Shown here piece after piece: positions 16,030 to 24,787 of a DNA stretch of 64,000 nucleotides. Where the stretch lies: the NCBI RefSeq assembly GCF_900184255.1, contig NZ_LT854640.1:540019-604018 (forward strand), read 5' to 3'. The notes under the pieces were generated by a model. It ran no database searches. It was given only the letters and a program-made list of their open reading frames with translations, and was not told where the DNA came from. Source of the stretch: Haloimpatiens massiliensis. GTDB lineage: Bacteria; Bacillota; Clostridia; Clostridiales; Clostridiaceae. How positions within the stretch are numbered: the stretch's first letter is position 1; the number at the start of each line of letters is the position of its first letter. Both the position numbers and the translations under genes were made by a program.

Positions 16030-16057
16030 AGAGTGTTTGCAGATGCAGATACTCTTT
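16028..16057 (+). terminator. Terminator
   Basis: AAAGAGT (16028-16034) and ACTCTTT (16051-16057) with a 16-base loop, followed by TTAATTTA. It starts at the stop codon of the DUF5659-like gene. Confidence 0.65.
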
Positions 16058-16113
16058 TAATTTAGAGTTTTAATAGAAGTATATTTAATATATTTCATTT
16101 TAACATTCTCCCT

Positions 16114-16142
16114 AAGGTAGCTTATTATAGCTACCTTTTTTA
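16114..16142 (+). terminator. Intrinsic terminator
   Basis: AAGGTAGCT (16114-16122) and AGCTACCTT (16129-16137) with a 6-base loop, followed by TTTTTT. No gene lies between this and the preceding terminator, so the two together insulate the early genes from what follows. Confidence 0.75.
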
Positions 16143-16290
16143 AATAGGATAAAAAAATATATTTCTATTAGAGCTTTAATGTTCTAAGACTTCTACAATA
16201 AAAAAATCTAAAACGAAAGGAAGTGAAGTTTTTTATGATGATTTTAAAAAAAGATGTACTAGTTTACATAAGTCGTAAAAATAAAAATGT

Positions 16291-16686
16291 ATGTGGAATA
16301 GAGAGTATTATTACAATAATCAAGACAAATTTAAGGGATATAGGAAAAAATATTATGAGAAAAATAAGAAAAATATTATTTACTTTATTTTTGACGATAA
16401 AGGAAAAATTAAATATATCGGAAGTACAGTTAATATATTCAGGTTAAATTATCACATAAATCATTTTAGCCATGTGAATGTATCTAAAAGTGATACAATT
16501 AAACACTCTATATTAGATAAAGATATTACAAGAGAAGAATTATATTACATAGAATATTATCTAATTAATAAATGTAGACCCTTGAAAAATTATGCGTATA
16601 GAGATATAAACACATATAATTTTACAGAGGAAAAGAAAGAACAATTAATAAATTTAGCAGAAAATTTAAAATTACAAGATTGGTAA
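16291..16686 (+). CDS. GIY-YIG-type endonuclease-like protein
   Basis: 131 residues. IIYFIFDDKGKIKYIGST contains the paired strands of the GIY-YIG fold (IIY at 29-31, YIG at 42-44), followed by N48, R51 and H55 in the order expected for catalytic residues. A Y-rich basic N-terminal segment (YYYNNQDKFKGYRKKYYEK) is common in phage GIY-YIG proteins. The start is uncertain. ATG 16291 has no clear ribosome binding site, whereas AAAGGAAG at 16216 fits starts in another frame at 16223 or 16235. A frameshift near 16285 or an internal start is therefore possible. The usual catalytic Glu is not obvious, so activity is uncertain. Such genes are often free-standing homing endonucleases. Confidence 0.6.
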   Translation: MWNREYYYNNQDKFKGYRKKYYEKNKKNIIYFIFDDKGKIKYIGSTVNIFRLNYHINHFSHVNVSKSDTIKHSILDKDITREELYYIEYYLINKCRPLKNYAYRDINTYNFTEEKKEQLINLAENLKLQDW

Positions 16687-16708
16687 AAGAGTTGGAAACA
16701 ACTTTTTT
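16685..16708 (+). terminator. Terminator after the GIY-YIG gene
   Basis: AAAAGAGTTG-gaaa-CAACTTTTTT: ten pairs including one G-T, with a GNRA-type loop and a T-tract. Confidence 0.7.
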
Positions 16709-16998
16709 ATAGATGCAGTTTCTAGTGTTTAAATTCAAATTCTAAACATTTAGAAAATTTTTGTTTCACAATTGTATTATATGGTAAGTTTTGTTAGTTT
16801 TGTAGTAGGTTCGAACCCACCGCCTCCAAGCAAATGTATAAACTAACTGTGGCATTCCTAAAAGGTACAAGGGGAACGAGGATATTCCCCTGCAAGTACA
16901 TTACGCATTAAAAGTGTAATGCACTTGTTGCTATAGAATTTAAAAAACGATTAATAAAATTAGTATTTTAAATATATTAAAAAAGAAAGGAGATTAAA
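16709..16998 (+). ncRNA. Structured region with a tRNA/tmRNA 3'-end-like segment
   Basis: No gene is visible in 290 bases. AGGTTCGAACCCACC (16807-16821) followed by GCCTCCA looks like the T-loop and acceptor 3' end of a tRNA or tmRNA, but no matching 5' half is upstream. GTTAGTTT (16793-16800) and AAACTAAC (16840-16847) bracket it. Further on are AGGGGAA/TTCCCCT (16870-16891) and a bulged stem CAAGTaCATTAC / GTAATGcACTTG (16893-16927). This could be a small RNA, a vestigial attachment site or a decayed tRNA gene. It directly precedes the late genes. Confidence 0.45.
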
Positions 16999-17283
16999 AT
17001 GGATGAATTAATAAAACAAAAATATGAATTGTTAAATAAAATTGAAGAAATAAATGACGGTATAAGGTGCAGAGAAAAATTAAAAGATATAAAGTTTGAT
17101 GAATTATTAAAAAATACAAATGAAGTAAAAGATTTATTGGAATATGTAGTTAAATGGGATTTTAAAAACAGGAGCTATATGATAGAAGCTAAAGTAATAT
17201 TATTAAATAAATTGGCAAGTTTGTACTGTGAATTGATAGTCATATTCGATTTACTAAAAGAAAATAATAAGGAGGAGTTTTAA
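16999..17283 (+). CDS. Hypothetical protein at start of the late region
   Basis: 94 residues, start ATG behind AAAGGAG. Helical and charged, with a coiled-coil-like N-terminus. It lies 2 bases before the likely tail chaperone gene. A small tail or assembly protein would fit this place. No family recognised. Confidence 0.5.
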   Translation: MDELIKQKYELLNKIEEINDGIRCREKLKDIKFDELLKNTNEVKDLLEYVVKWDFKNRSYMIEAKVILLNKLASLYCELIVIFDLLKENNKEEF

Positions 17284-17285
17284 AA

Positions 17286-17849
17286 ATGGATAAAATAGAT
17301 ATAAAATTATTTAAAAATCAATCAAAGTTTAAGGTGGTACTAAACAAGTTAGTTAAACAAAAAGATATATTAGAGGATAAAGAAATTTATTTTAATAATT
17401 TATCCGTAGAAGATGCTGAAAATTTAAATTCTAGTACTGATAACATTGCAGAAAGCATTTACAATCTTATTCCTGTTTTAACTAATATAGATATGACAAT
17501 TAATGTAAAAGAGTTTGAGGAAATGTATAACAATCCAACAACGGTATTTGAAGATTTTCTAATGAATTTTATAGAGCATATACAATCTTTATTAGAAATT
17601 AAATCTAAGATATTTAAGACAGCAAACAAAATGGATGAATTGTTTAAAAACAATGGTATAGATTTAAAGAAATTAAAAGAATTACAGATGCAAGAAAAAG
17701 AGAATAAAAAGGCAGAAATCAAAAATGAAATCGAAGAATTGTATGAAAAAATGAAAGATGATAAAGAGCATAGAGCGGAGATATTAGAACAAATAAATAA
17801 ACTAGAAGAAAAGTTAAACAATAAAGATAAAGGAGATATAAATGAATGA
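17286..17849 (+). CDS. Likely tail assembly chaperone
   Basis: 187 residues, start ATG behind AAGGAGG. The N-terminal 120 residues are a globular helical domain. The C-terminal third is a strongly charged coiled coil (AEIKNEIEELYEKMKDD and EQINKLEEKLNNKDKG). Position two genes before a giant tape measure gene is the classic place for the gpG-type chaperone that coats the tape measure during tail assembly. I see no slippery heptamer giving a gpGT-like fusion, and the next gene overlaps by 8 bases in another frame. Identification rests on position and size. Confidence 0.45.
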   Translation: MDKIDIKLFKNQSKFKVVLNKLVKQKDILEDKEIYFNNLSVEDAENLNSSTDNIAESIYNLIPVLTNIDMTINVKEFEEMYNNPTTVFEDFLMNFIEHIQSLLEIKSKIFKTANKMDELFKNNGIDLKKLKELQMQEKENKKAEIKNEIEELYEKMKDDKEHRAEILEQINKLEEKLNNKDKGDINE

Positions 17850-18261
17850 TGAATTAAGAGAATTTGAAAAATATATGAAAGAAGAAGAACAAAAGATTGT
17901 TAAAAAAGTTTCTAAGAATATAGAAGAAACATTAAAAGAAAAAATACAATTAAGTATTTATGATAATTATTCTCCAAAATTTTATAATCGAACTAAACAG
18001 TTAAAAAATAAAGTAACTATAGAAGATACGGACATAAATGAGAAATTAATTACTTGGGAAAATATGAAGTATATAAATAATAATGATGAAGAAGTAGGAG
18101 AGTATATATCTAAATGGACTAACGAAGGGTATAAGCATAAGAATTGGAATGGCGGGGTAGATTATTACCACCAACGTCTTAATTCAAATTTTGTAGAAGA
18201 TACTATTAAAGAAATTAATAATAAATATAATGATAATGTATGTCAAAAGGTAGATGAATAA
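17842..18261 (+). CDS. HK97 gp10-like neck/tail-completion protein (likely)
   Basis: 139 residues, start ATG overlapping the preceding stop by 8 bases, so translation is coupled. A helical N-terminus is followed by YDNYSPKFYNRTKQL, a segment typical of gp10-like minor structural proteins, and a C-terminal part with aromatic residues (NEGYKHKNWNGGVDYYHQR). In most siphophages gp10-like genes lie between the connectors and the major tail protein. Here it stands immediately before the tape measure gene. Confidence 0.5.
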   Translation: MNDELREFEKYMKEEEQKIVKKVSKNIEETLKEKIQLSIYDNYSPKFYNRTKQLKNKVTIEDTDINEKLITWENMKYINNNDEEVGEYISKWTNEGYKHKNWNGGVDYYHQRLNSNFVEDTIKEINNKYNDNVCQKVDE

Positions 18262-18274
18262 TTGTCTACCTTTT
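18245..18274 (+). terminator. Terminator overlapping the 3' end of the gp10-like gene
   Basis: AAAAGGTAGA (18245-18254) and TCTACCTTTT (18265-18274) with a 10-base loop containing the stop codon, then TTATTATT. Confidence 0.7.
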
Positions 18275-18368
18275 TATTATTATTTTTTAAAATATTTAAT
18301 AGAATTGGTTTTTGAATGTTTTAAAAAATAATAATTATAAAAATAAATTAAAAGGAAGTGAAAAATAA

Positions 18369-21300
18369 ATGGCTTACGGTATAAAAACGAAAATAGATGA
18401 ACAGAGTTCTAGAAAAACTTTAAGTGATTTTGACAGATTAATAAAGCAGATAAAACAAGCAAGTGAAAATAATACTATAGATATAAAATTTAAAGGTCTT
18501 AGCAATGAAGCTGAAAACATAAATAGACATGTAAAAGGGATGAATGACAATTTTAAGGGAATGGAAAGTAGTATGGGTACTATATCAGAATTTTTTGTTA
18601 AGTGGAGTATAGCATCCAAAACGATTACTTTTTCAGTGAGTCAATTAAAAAATGGAATACAAGAAATTATTAATATAAATAAAAGTAATGTAAATACAGC
18701 TATGATAACTGGACAATCTGTTAAAGATGTAGAAAAAATGAATATGAGTTATTTAAACATAGCAAAAGATTTAGGTGTATTAAACAAAGAGGTTATAAAC
18801 GGAGCAGAAAGTTGGAGAAGGTCAGGAGCTTCATTAAAAGATGTAAATGATAATTTAATTACAACTTCTAAACTTAGTAAAATAGCAGGAATGGACACTG
18901 CAATGATGGCAGACCAATTAATAACTATTAACAAACAATACAATTTAGGTTCTAAGGGGTTAAAGAATTATGCTTCAAATGTGGCTTTATTGGATAATGT
19001 TTCCACAACCTCGAGTGAAAAAATAAATACTGCTATGCAATATAGTTCACAGACATTTAAACAATATGGATTTAATATACAGGAAGCTTTAGCACTGATA
19101 ACGAATGCAAGTGAGCAATCAGCCCGAAGCGGAAGCTCATTAGGACGAGGTTTTGTATCTATGCTGACTAACTTTACTAAGGTTCAAGATGCGGTAAAAA
19201 ATGGAGATAAGGAAACCACAGATGCAATTAATAAATCTGAACTTTTATTGTCTAAAAAGGGAATAGCATTAAGAAAGAATGCAGATGAATTTAGAAATAT
19301 TGGAGATGTAATACAAGATATTTCTAAAAACATTAATAAGTTTTCCCAAAAGGAAAGAGAAATGTTAGCATTTAATTTAGGTGGAAAAGAAAATAAAGAA
19401 TTGTTTTTATCCACTATAAATAATATGGAAAGAGTAAATGAATTACAAAATAAAATAAAAAAGGATTCTGGTGGAAAAGCACTAGACGATTCTTATAATA
19501 AGAGTGTAGAAGAAATAGAATTTAAAATAAATAATCTTAAAAATTCAATTACTGAATTTTGGATGAAAGCTTTAAGTTCTAATGCTATAAAAAGAGGAGT
19601 AGATGGTATAAAAACGGTAATAGATGTAGTAAGCTACCTTACTATAGAAAATAAAAAACTAGGAGCTAGTTATGTGACTTTATCTATAGGAAGTTTATTA
19701 ATGGTAAAGAATTTTGGAAAAATAAAGTTTGCCATTGGTGAAGTTATTGCATTTATGCAACTCCTTAAAACAGAGGGTTTAGCCACTTTTGCACTATTGA
19801 ATTTAAATCCTACTGTGTTAGCTATAACCGCAGTGGCTGCAGTTCTTGCTACGGCTACATATGCTATAACTAAACACGTCAAACATCAAAAAGAATTAGA
19901 AGAACAAATTAAAACAACAAAAAATAGCTATAAAGATTTAACACAAGCAATAAAAGAAAATAATAACGAGATGTTAAAACAAAAAGTTCCAGAATTTAAG
20001 AAGATGGAAGATGAATTAAAGAAAGCTATAAAAGCTAAAAAAGAAGCAGACAAAGTTCTGAATTTTTATAAATCAGATTCCATGAATATGATGGATAGTG
20101 GCGGATATGGACAAGCAAGAGCAAATGCGGATATGGCAAATAAGAAATTAGAGGAGCAAATACAAGTATTAAAAAAAGCAGGACTTGCGTTCAATGAAAC
20201 AACAGGAGAAATTTATGAATTAAGTAAAGCAGAAAGCCAATTGAAAAACAACAATTTAGCTGAAAAAATTAAAAATGATGCAAATGCTAAATTAAAGGAA
20301 TTAGATAAAACTTTAGAGTTAATAAATTCTTATAATAATTTAAATGAAGTAGAAAAGAAATCCGCTACACAAAAGGCAGAGTTAAGTACATTGGCGTTAG
20401 AATTAAAGGATAGAATAAAAGGATTAGTTACTGCCACGGATGAGCATGGAAATACAGTAATTGTAAACACAGATTTATTAAAAAGACAAGTTGAAATGCT
20501 AGATACAGAAAAAGCTGGTGTAATTAATTCTACAAATGTAAGATTAGCAAGTGCTAAAAATGATGCAGTTATTGAAGTAGGAAAAACTAAAGTTGTTTAT
20601 AGCGAAGTAAGTAAAAGAATAGATTTGTATAGAGCGGAAGCAGAAGCGTTGCGAGGAATGGCTAATAAATATAAATCGGCAGGGGATTTGATAAATGCAG
20701 GATTAAGTAAAGATAATCCGTTGAAAAAATCCGACCCACTTGCAGATATGTTAAACAAAAAAGCAAAGTCTTTGGAAGGTGAAGCAAATGAATTATTAAA
20801 CGCTAAAAAAATGGTAGACAGTGTTTATAGTCGAGAAACTCCAAGTATTCCTAATGTAAATACAAATGTTGGTAGAGGATATACGCCTGTAAGTTCTCCG
20901 AAAAGTAATAAAAAATCTAAATCTTCTGCGGACAAAGCAAAACGAGATGCTGAAAAGGCACAACGTGAAGCAGAACAAGCACGTAAAAAAGCTCTTGATA
21001 ATGCTATATCACAATATGATATAGCAATAAAAACAATCGAAGGTAAGATTCAAAATGCTAGAAATCGCATGGAGTTGTATACGGAAGATGGCGACAAATG
21101 GGGTAATAGAGTTTCATTAATGAAAGATATAGAGAAGTTTACCAAAGAACAAATGGCTCAATTGGAAGCTAAAAAGAAGTTTATTCAAAAGTCACTAAAT
21201 GGAAATTATGATAGTGATACGAAGAATGGATTAAAAGATAAATTATTAGATATTAATAATACTTTGTCTAATGTTTATACTTCATTGAAGAAAATTAAAG

Positions 21301-23108
21301 TAGAACTTATAGAAGAAACATATAAATCTAGAACTTTTGGACTAGTAAAAGAGATAAAAGAAATAAAAGACAACATAGAAGATATAGATTCATCGGATAC
21401 ATTTAATAAAAAGAAGTTGGATTTTATGGATTCTATGATAGACAGATTGAAACAACAGAGAGATATAACAAGAAATTACATAAACGAACTAGAAAGACAG
21501 ATGAGAGCAAATAAGGACATAGCAAACAGAAGTGCATTAGAGGACAGTATAAAGAATTATAGAGAACAACTTCATGAGTTGAATAATGAAGTAATAAGAA
21601 ATATGGTAAATAGAAAAAACTTAATTAAAGACCTAACATTTGAAATAGAAAAACTAGACGAATTTAATCGTGTAATTGAGCAAACTAATGAAAATCTTAG
21701 AAAGCATAATTATTTATTAGCTGACCTTGATTTACAAATTGAATTACTAAAAGAAAAAATGGATTTTGAAGGAGTAGATAAACTTTATGGTGATTATATA
21801 TCAGCTATGAATGGTAAAATAGTCGAATTAAGAAATCAATCCAAAGAATTATCATCCGCTATGGATGGTTTACAAAAGGAATTTAAACTTAAATTCGGTG
21901 TAGATATTTCTTCTATGTCAAAGAAAGATTTGAATAATCTGTATCAATCAATGTTTGCGACTAGAGTAACTGGCAGTAAAGAAGAAAAGGAAGCGTTAGA
22001 AAAACAAGCAGAATTATTTAAACGATTAATGGATGACTATTATCAATTAACTGAAGCTATTCAAGAAAACGGTGAAGCACTAGGTGGAATGACTAATGAA
22101 ATCTTGAAAAAGCAAAAGGAACAAGCTGATTATATCCTGAACCTACAAAAGGAATTACAGGATAAGGCTAAAGACATGATGTTAAAACACAAGGACGATG
22201 AAAAAAAAGTATTAGATGAAAGATTAAAGAATTTCAAGGAATTTATTGATAAAAGACAAAAGGAATTAGATAAGACATGGAAACAAGAAGATTACGACAG
22301 AGATTTACAAAAAAAGAAAGAGGAAGAAGCTAAACTTATAGCCGAAATTGAATCTAAGAGTAGAGTTACTGATTTACAAGGAAGGGCAGAAGTTAAACGA
22401 CTTGAAGAAGAACTAGCCAAAATACAAGAAGATATTTCTAACTTTGAAAGAGACCACAATAGAGATATGATTAAAGAAAACTTAAATGACCAACTTGAAA
22501 AAGCTGATAAGGAAAACGAAGAAGCTAATAAAAAGCTAGACGAATTCTACAGTGACAAAAACTTAAATCAAATGTCATATGAAGCTATTGCAAATGGTTA
22601 TTTCAAAGACATTCATGGTAATACTATTATGCTTAAAGACGCTATGATTGATTATATTAAAACAACCAGTGACGGATTAAGTGTCATAGGTCAAAAAATA
22701 CAAGATGAAATTATAGCAAAATTAATAGGTTTACAACAATTCTTCAAAGATGGGTTAAATTTCGGTGGAATAAGTAATATAGGTACTCCTATAAGCAATC
22801 CTATCGTAATGAATCCTATAGGCGGTGGAATAGGTGGTAATGGAAGTATTGACATCGGTAAATTAATAGGTGGTAATATTGGTAACATACAACCTATAAT
22901 TAATAATCCTATTATGCCTGTACCTATAATTAATACACCTATGGGTAGTGATAAGATGAATAAAGAAATTAAAATATATGTAGATAGTATAAATAGAGTT
23001 GATGGTAATATATATGACAGAGATGACATAATGAAGATGATGGAAGAAGGAGGTATAAAATCTACAGAGAAGTTTGAAAACTATTTAATAAGTGATGGTA
23101 AGATGTAA
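18369..23108 (+). CDS. Phage tail tape measure protein
   Basis: 1579 residues, start ATG behind AAAAGGAAGTG. The TP901-type core domain lies at roughly 70-350: an ITGQSVKDVEKMN-type start, then SWRRSGASLKDV, the turnover from MADQL to SEKINTAMQ, and QSARSGSSLGRGF. Two hydrophobic segments follow at about 420-500 (LAITAVAAVLATATYAITK). Beyond that the protein is long coiled coil (about 850-1430) and a Gly/Ile/Pro-rich C-terminus (GGGIGGNGSIDIGK). The length of this protein sets tail length, and about 1580 residues predicts a long siphophage tail. No lysozyme or peptidase domain is seen. Unusually, capsid and packaging genes follow it instead of preceding it. Confidence 0.9.
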   Translation: MAYGIKTKIDEQSSRKTLSDFDRLIKQIKQASENNTIDIKFKGLSNEAENINRHVKGMNDNFKGMESSMGTISEFFVKWSIASKTITFSVSQLKNGIQEIININKSNVNTAMITGQSVKDVEKMNMSYLNIAKDLGVLNKEVINGAESWRRSGASLKDVNDNLITTSKLSKIAGMDTAMMADQLITINKQYNLGSKGLKNYASNVALLDNVSTTSSEKINTAMQYSSQTFKQYGFNIQEALALITNASEQSARSGSSLGRGFVSMLTNFTKVQDAVKNGDKETTDAINKSELLLSKKGIALRKNADEFRNIGDVIQDISKNINKFSQKEREMLAFNLGGKENKELFLSTINNMERVNELQNKIKKDSGGKALDDSYNKSVEEIEFKINNLKNSITEFWMKALSSNAIKRGVDGIKTVIDVVSYLTIENKKLGASYVTLSIGSLLMVKNFGKIKFAIGEVIAFMQLLKTEGLATFALLNLNPTVLAITAVAAVLATATYAITKHVKHQKELEEQIKTTKNSYKDLTQAIKENNNEMLKQKVPEFKKMEDELKKAIKAKKEADKVLNFYKSDSMNMMDSGGYGQARANADMANKKLEEQIQVLKKAGLAFNETTGEIYELSKAESQLKNNNLAEKIKNDANAKLKELDKTLELINSYNNLNEVEKKSATQKAELSTLALELKDRIKGLVTATDEHGNTVIVNTDLLKRQVEMLDTEKAGVINSTNVRLASAKNDAVIEVGKTKVVYSEVSKRIDLYRAEAEALRGMANKYKSAGDLINAGLSKDNPLKKSDPLADMLNKKAKSLEGEANELLNAKKMVDSVYSRETPSIPNVNTNVGRGYTPVSSPKSNKKSKSSADKAKRDAEKAQREAEQARKKALDNAISQYDIAIKTIEGKIQNARNRMELYTEDGDKWGNRVSLMKDIEKFTKEQMAQLEAKKKFIQKSLNGNYDSDTKNGLKDKLLDINNTLSNVYTSLKKIKVELIEETYKSRTFGLVKEIKEIKDNIEDIDSSDTFNKKKLDFMDSMIDRLKQQRDITRNYINELERQMRANKDIANRSALEDSIKNYREQLHELNNEVIRNMVNRKNLIKDLTFEIEKLDEFNRVIEQTNENLRKHNYLLADLDLQIELLKEKMDFEGVDKLYGDYISAMNGKIVELRNQSKELSSAMDGLQKEFKLKFGVDISSMSKKDLNNLYQSMFATRVTGSKEEKEALEKQAELFKRLMDDYYQLTEAIQENGEALGGMTNEILKKQKEQADYILNLQKELQDKAKDMMLKHKDDEKKVLDERLKNFKEFIDKRQKELDKTWKQEDYDRDLQKKKEEEAKLIAEIESKSRVTDLQGRAEVKRLEEELAKIQEDISNFERDHNRDMIKENLNDQLEKADKENEEANKKLDEFYSDKNLNQMSYEAIANGYFKDIHGNTIMLKDAMIDYIKTTSDGLSVIGQKIQDEIIAKLIGLQQFFKDGLNFGGISNIGTPISNPIVMNPIGGGIGGNGSIDIGKLIGGNIGNIQPIINNPIMPVPIINTPMGSDKMNKEIKIYVDSINRVDGNIYDRDDIMKMMEEGGIKSTEKFENYLISDGKM

Positions 23109-23142
23109 CAATTCTTTAATAAAAAATAGAAAGGAAGATAAA

Positions 23143-23370
23143 ATGAAAAAATATAATGGACACAGTAATACAGAGGTATGGGAAGCAACCCCATACCCTT
23201 TTTATTTAACATTCGAGGAAAAACTAGAATTATTTATAAAGGAAAGTAAAGAAAAAATTAAAGAAATTGAAATGAAACAACATACAAAAAGTGAAACTAG
23301 AAAAAATAAAGAATATAACGCAGAAAGAAAAAAAATAGCAAGTCAAAAAAGATTTTTAAAAAGAGATTAA
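23143..23370 (+). CDS. Small basic protein after the tape measure gene
   Basis: 75 residues from ATG 23143, behind AAAGGAAG. A longer in-frame start at 23092 would overlap the tape measure end and lacks a ribosome binding site. The N-terminus VWEATPYPFYLTFEEKLELF is followed by a lysine-rich helix. A hairpin GGTATGGG (23175-23182) / CCCATACC (23190-23197) with T-run lies inside its early codons. Function unknown. Confidence 0.5.
   Translation: MKKYNGHSNTEVWEATPYPFYLTFEEKLELFIKESKEKIKEIEMKQHTKSETRKNKEYNAERKKIASQKRFLKRD
23175..23203 (+). promoter_or_regulatory. Terminator-like hairpin inside a coding region
   Basis: Perfect 8-base GC-containing arms with a 7-base loop, followed by CTTTTTATTT. 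It lies about 10 codons into the small gene at 23143 and would be opened by translating ribosomes. It could attenuate transcription from the tape measure gene into the capsid genes. Confidence 0.45.
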
Positions 23371-23400
23371 TAAAATTATTTTAAAAGGAGTGGAGAATAA

Positions 23401-23730
23401 TTGGGAGCTACTTTAAAAAAGAAAGAATTCGACCCAAGTATAACATTAGTAGACATAGAATTTTTAATGAAAGGTTTTAGGCAGAGCATATTGATTAACA
23501 CAACAATAAATGAAGCATGTGACTTTGTTGATTGGATAAATCATAATCCCGCAGTTAAATCGTATAAACAAGAAATAAAAGATAAATTTGATAATAAGTT
23601 TTTTACATTCAATGATTATAAAAAGAAAAAATCTGTAACTATTAATATGAGTGAAGTTAAATGGATGGAAGTGCCTTTTTACATAGACAAGGGTGAAGAA
23701 GTTGAATTTAAATATTTAAGATTTAAATAA
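23401..23730 (+). CDS. Hypothetical phage structural-region protein
   Basis: 109 residues, start TTG behind AAAAGGAGTGG. Compact, predicted alpha/beta (INTTINEACDFVDWINHNP, then a basic middle and YIDKGEEVEFKYLRF). No family recognised. Location between tape measure and scaffold suggests a minor virion or assembly protein. Confidence 0.5.
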   Translation: MGATLKKKEFDPSITLVDIEFLMKGFRQSILINTTINEACDFVDWINHNPAVKSYKQEIKDKFDNKFFTFNDYKKKKSVTINMSEVKWMEVPFYIDKGEEVEFKYLRFK

Positions 23731-23757
23731 CAATTAATAAAAAAGGGAGTGAAAAAT

Positions 23758-23895
23758 ATGATTATAAAAACTTCCAAGGAAAATGACATAAATTTGAATG
23801 AAGAAGAACAGTTGGAAAACATTATTGAAGACATATTAAAAAATTATTTGTATGAGGAAAAATTAAAAAGAGAAAGGTTAGATATTTGTGAATGA
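23758..23895 (+). CDS. Small acidic protein
   Basis: 45 residues, start ATG behind AAAAGGGAGTG, stop TGA 23893-23895. Sequence MIIKTSKENDINLNEEEQLE continues as an acidic helix. The next gene overlaps its end by 8 bases with a GTG start, so translation is coupled. It is too short to assign. Confidence 0.45.
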   Translation: MIIKTSKENDINLNEEEQLENIIEDILKNYLYEEKLKRERLDICE

Positions 23896-24124
23896 TATAG
23901 AAAGGAAACAATATAAAAATTTAAGAGAATGTTTTAATAATATATTAATAGAGCCAATACTTGGTCAAAAATATTATAATATGGCTATGGATGTATATGA
24001 AAGCGATAAAGAATGTTGTAGGGATATTGAATATAAATATGAAGATTTAAAATTTGAATTAAATTGTTATAAAATATTATGTTATTCTATGTTAATAATG
24101 TTAATAACATTAAATATTATTTAA
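23888..24124 (+). CDS. Hypothetical protein with C-terminal membrane segment
   Basis: 78 residues, start GTG 23888 inside the preceding gene and behind GAGAAAGG. The first 60 residues are charged and helical. The end, ILCYSMLIMLITLNII, is a single hydrophobic segment, so it may be tail-anchored in the membrane with the bulk in the cytoplasm. A holin-like or entry-exclusion role is conceivable but not supported by any motif. Confidence 0.45.
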   Translation: MNDIERKQYKNLRECFNNILIEPILGQKYYNMAMDVYESDKECCRDIEYKYEDLKFELNCYKILCYSMLIMLITLNII

Positions 24125-24171
24125 ATAACAATTAATAAAATTATTAAAAATATGAAGGAGGAAAATATATA

Positions 24172-24705
24172 ATGGAAGATAATAAAGAAAAAAAAGATAA
24201 AACAACTAATACAGAGGAAGAAACTAAAGAGGAAACAAAGGAAACACAAGAAAACAAAGAAGAAACTAAAAAAGATGAAAAAACAGAAATTAAAAAAGAG
24301 GAAACTAAAATAGAGGATAAAAAAGAAGAAGTAAAAGATGAAACAAAAGAGGAAGAAAAAACAGAGTTGAATGAATTTGAAGAGTTAAAAAGAAGGTTAG
24401 AAGCTTTAGAAAAAGATAATAAAAGAAAAGAACAGGAATTAAAAGAACAAACTATTAAAAATACCATAATGGAAAAAATAGATAACAAAGATTTACAAAA
24501 GGCAGTTTTAGAAACTGGACTTGTAAAAGATGTAGAAGATATAGAAAAGGTAGTACAAATTGTAGAGTTATCTAAAACACTTAATAAAGGTAAATTTATA
24601 GATGGATACAAGCCAAGTGATGAAGCTAAAGCAGATGCATATGAACAAGCAGAAAAGAAAGGCGATATATTCTCTATGATAAAACAAAAAATGAATAGGC
24701 AATAA
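24172..24705 (+). CDS. Capsid scaffold protein
   Basis: 177 residues, start ATG behind GAAGGAGGAAAA. The first 75 residues are an extremely acidic and basic low-complexity run of E, K and T. They are followed by a coiled coil (LKRRLEALEKDNKRKEQELK) and a small C-terminal helical domain ending KGDIFSMIKQKMNRQ. This is the standard form of a siphophage scaffold (GPO/DUF4355-like), which directs assembly of the major capsid protein encoded next. The very long E/K/T N-terminus is a noteworthy elaboration. Confidence 0.75.
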   Translation: MEDNKEKKDKTTNTEEETKEETKETQENKEETKKDEKTEIKKEETKIEDKKEEVKDETKEEEKTELNEFEELKRRLEALEKDNKRKEQELKEQTIKNTIMEKIDNKDLQKAVLETGLVKDVEDIEKVVQIVELSKTLNKGKFIDGYKPSDEAKADAYEQAEKKGDIFSMIKQKMNRQ

Positions 24706-24710
24706 TCTAA

Positions 24711-24737
24711 CTACTAATTTTTATTAGTGGTTTTTTT
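24711..24737 (+). terminator. Terminator between scaffold and capsid genes
   Basis: CTACTAAT (24711-24718) and ATTAGTGG (24723-24730) with a T loop, then seven Ts. It may act partially, to let capsid protein be made from its own promoter or in a different ratio. Confidence 0.6.
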
Positions 24738-24787
24738 ATACATATAAACAAACAAAAATTTAAAAATATAAAGGAGGAATGTATATT

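Noticed and set aside
16223..16447. Separate small gene with good ribosome binding site
   Set aside because: The product resembles nothing and overlaps the GIY-YIG domain in another frame. More likely a displaced start.
16801..16830. A complete tRNA gene
   Set aside because: Only a T-arm and acceptor-like 3' end are present. No D-arm, anticodon arm or matching 5' acceptor strand within 90 bases.
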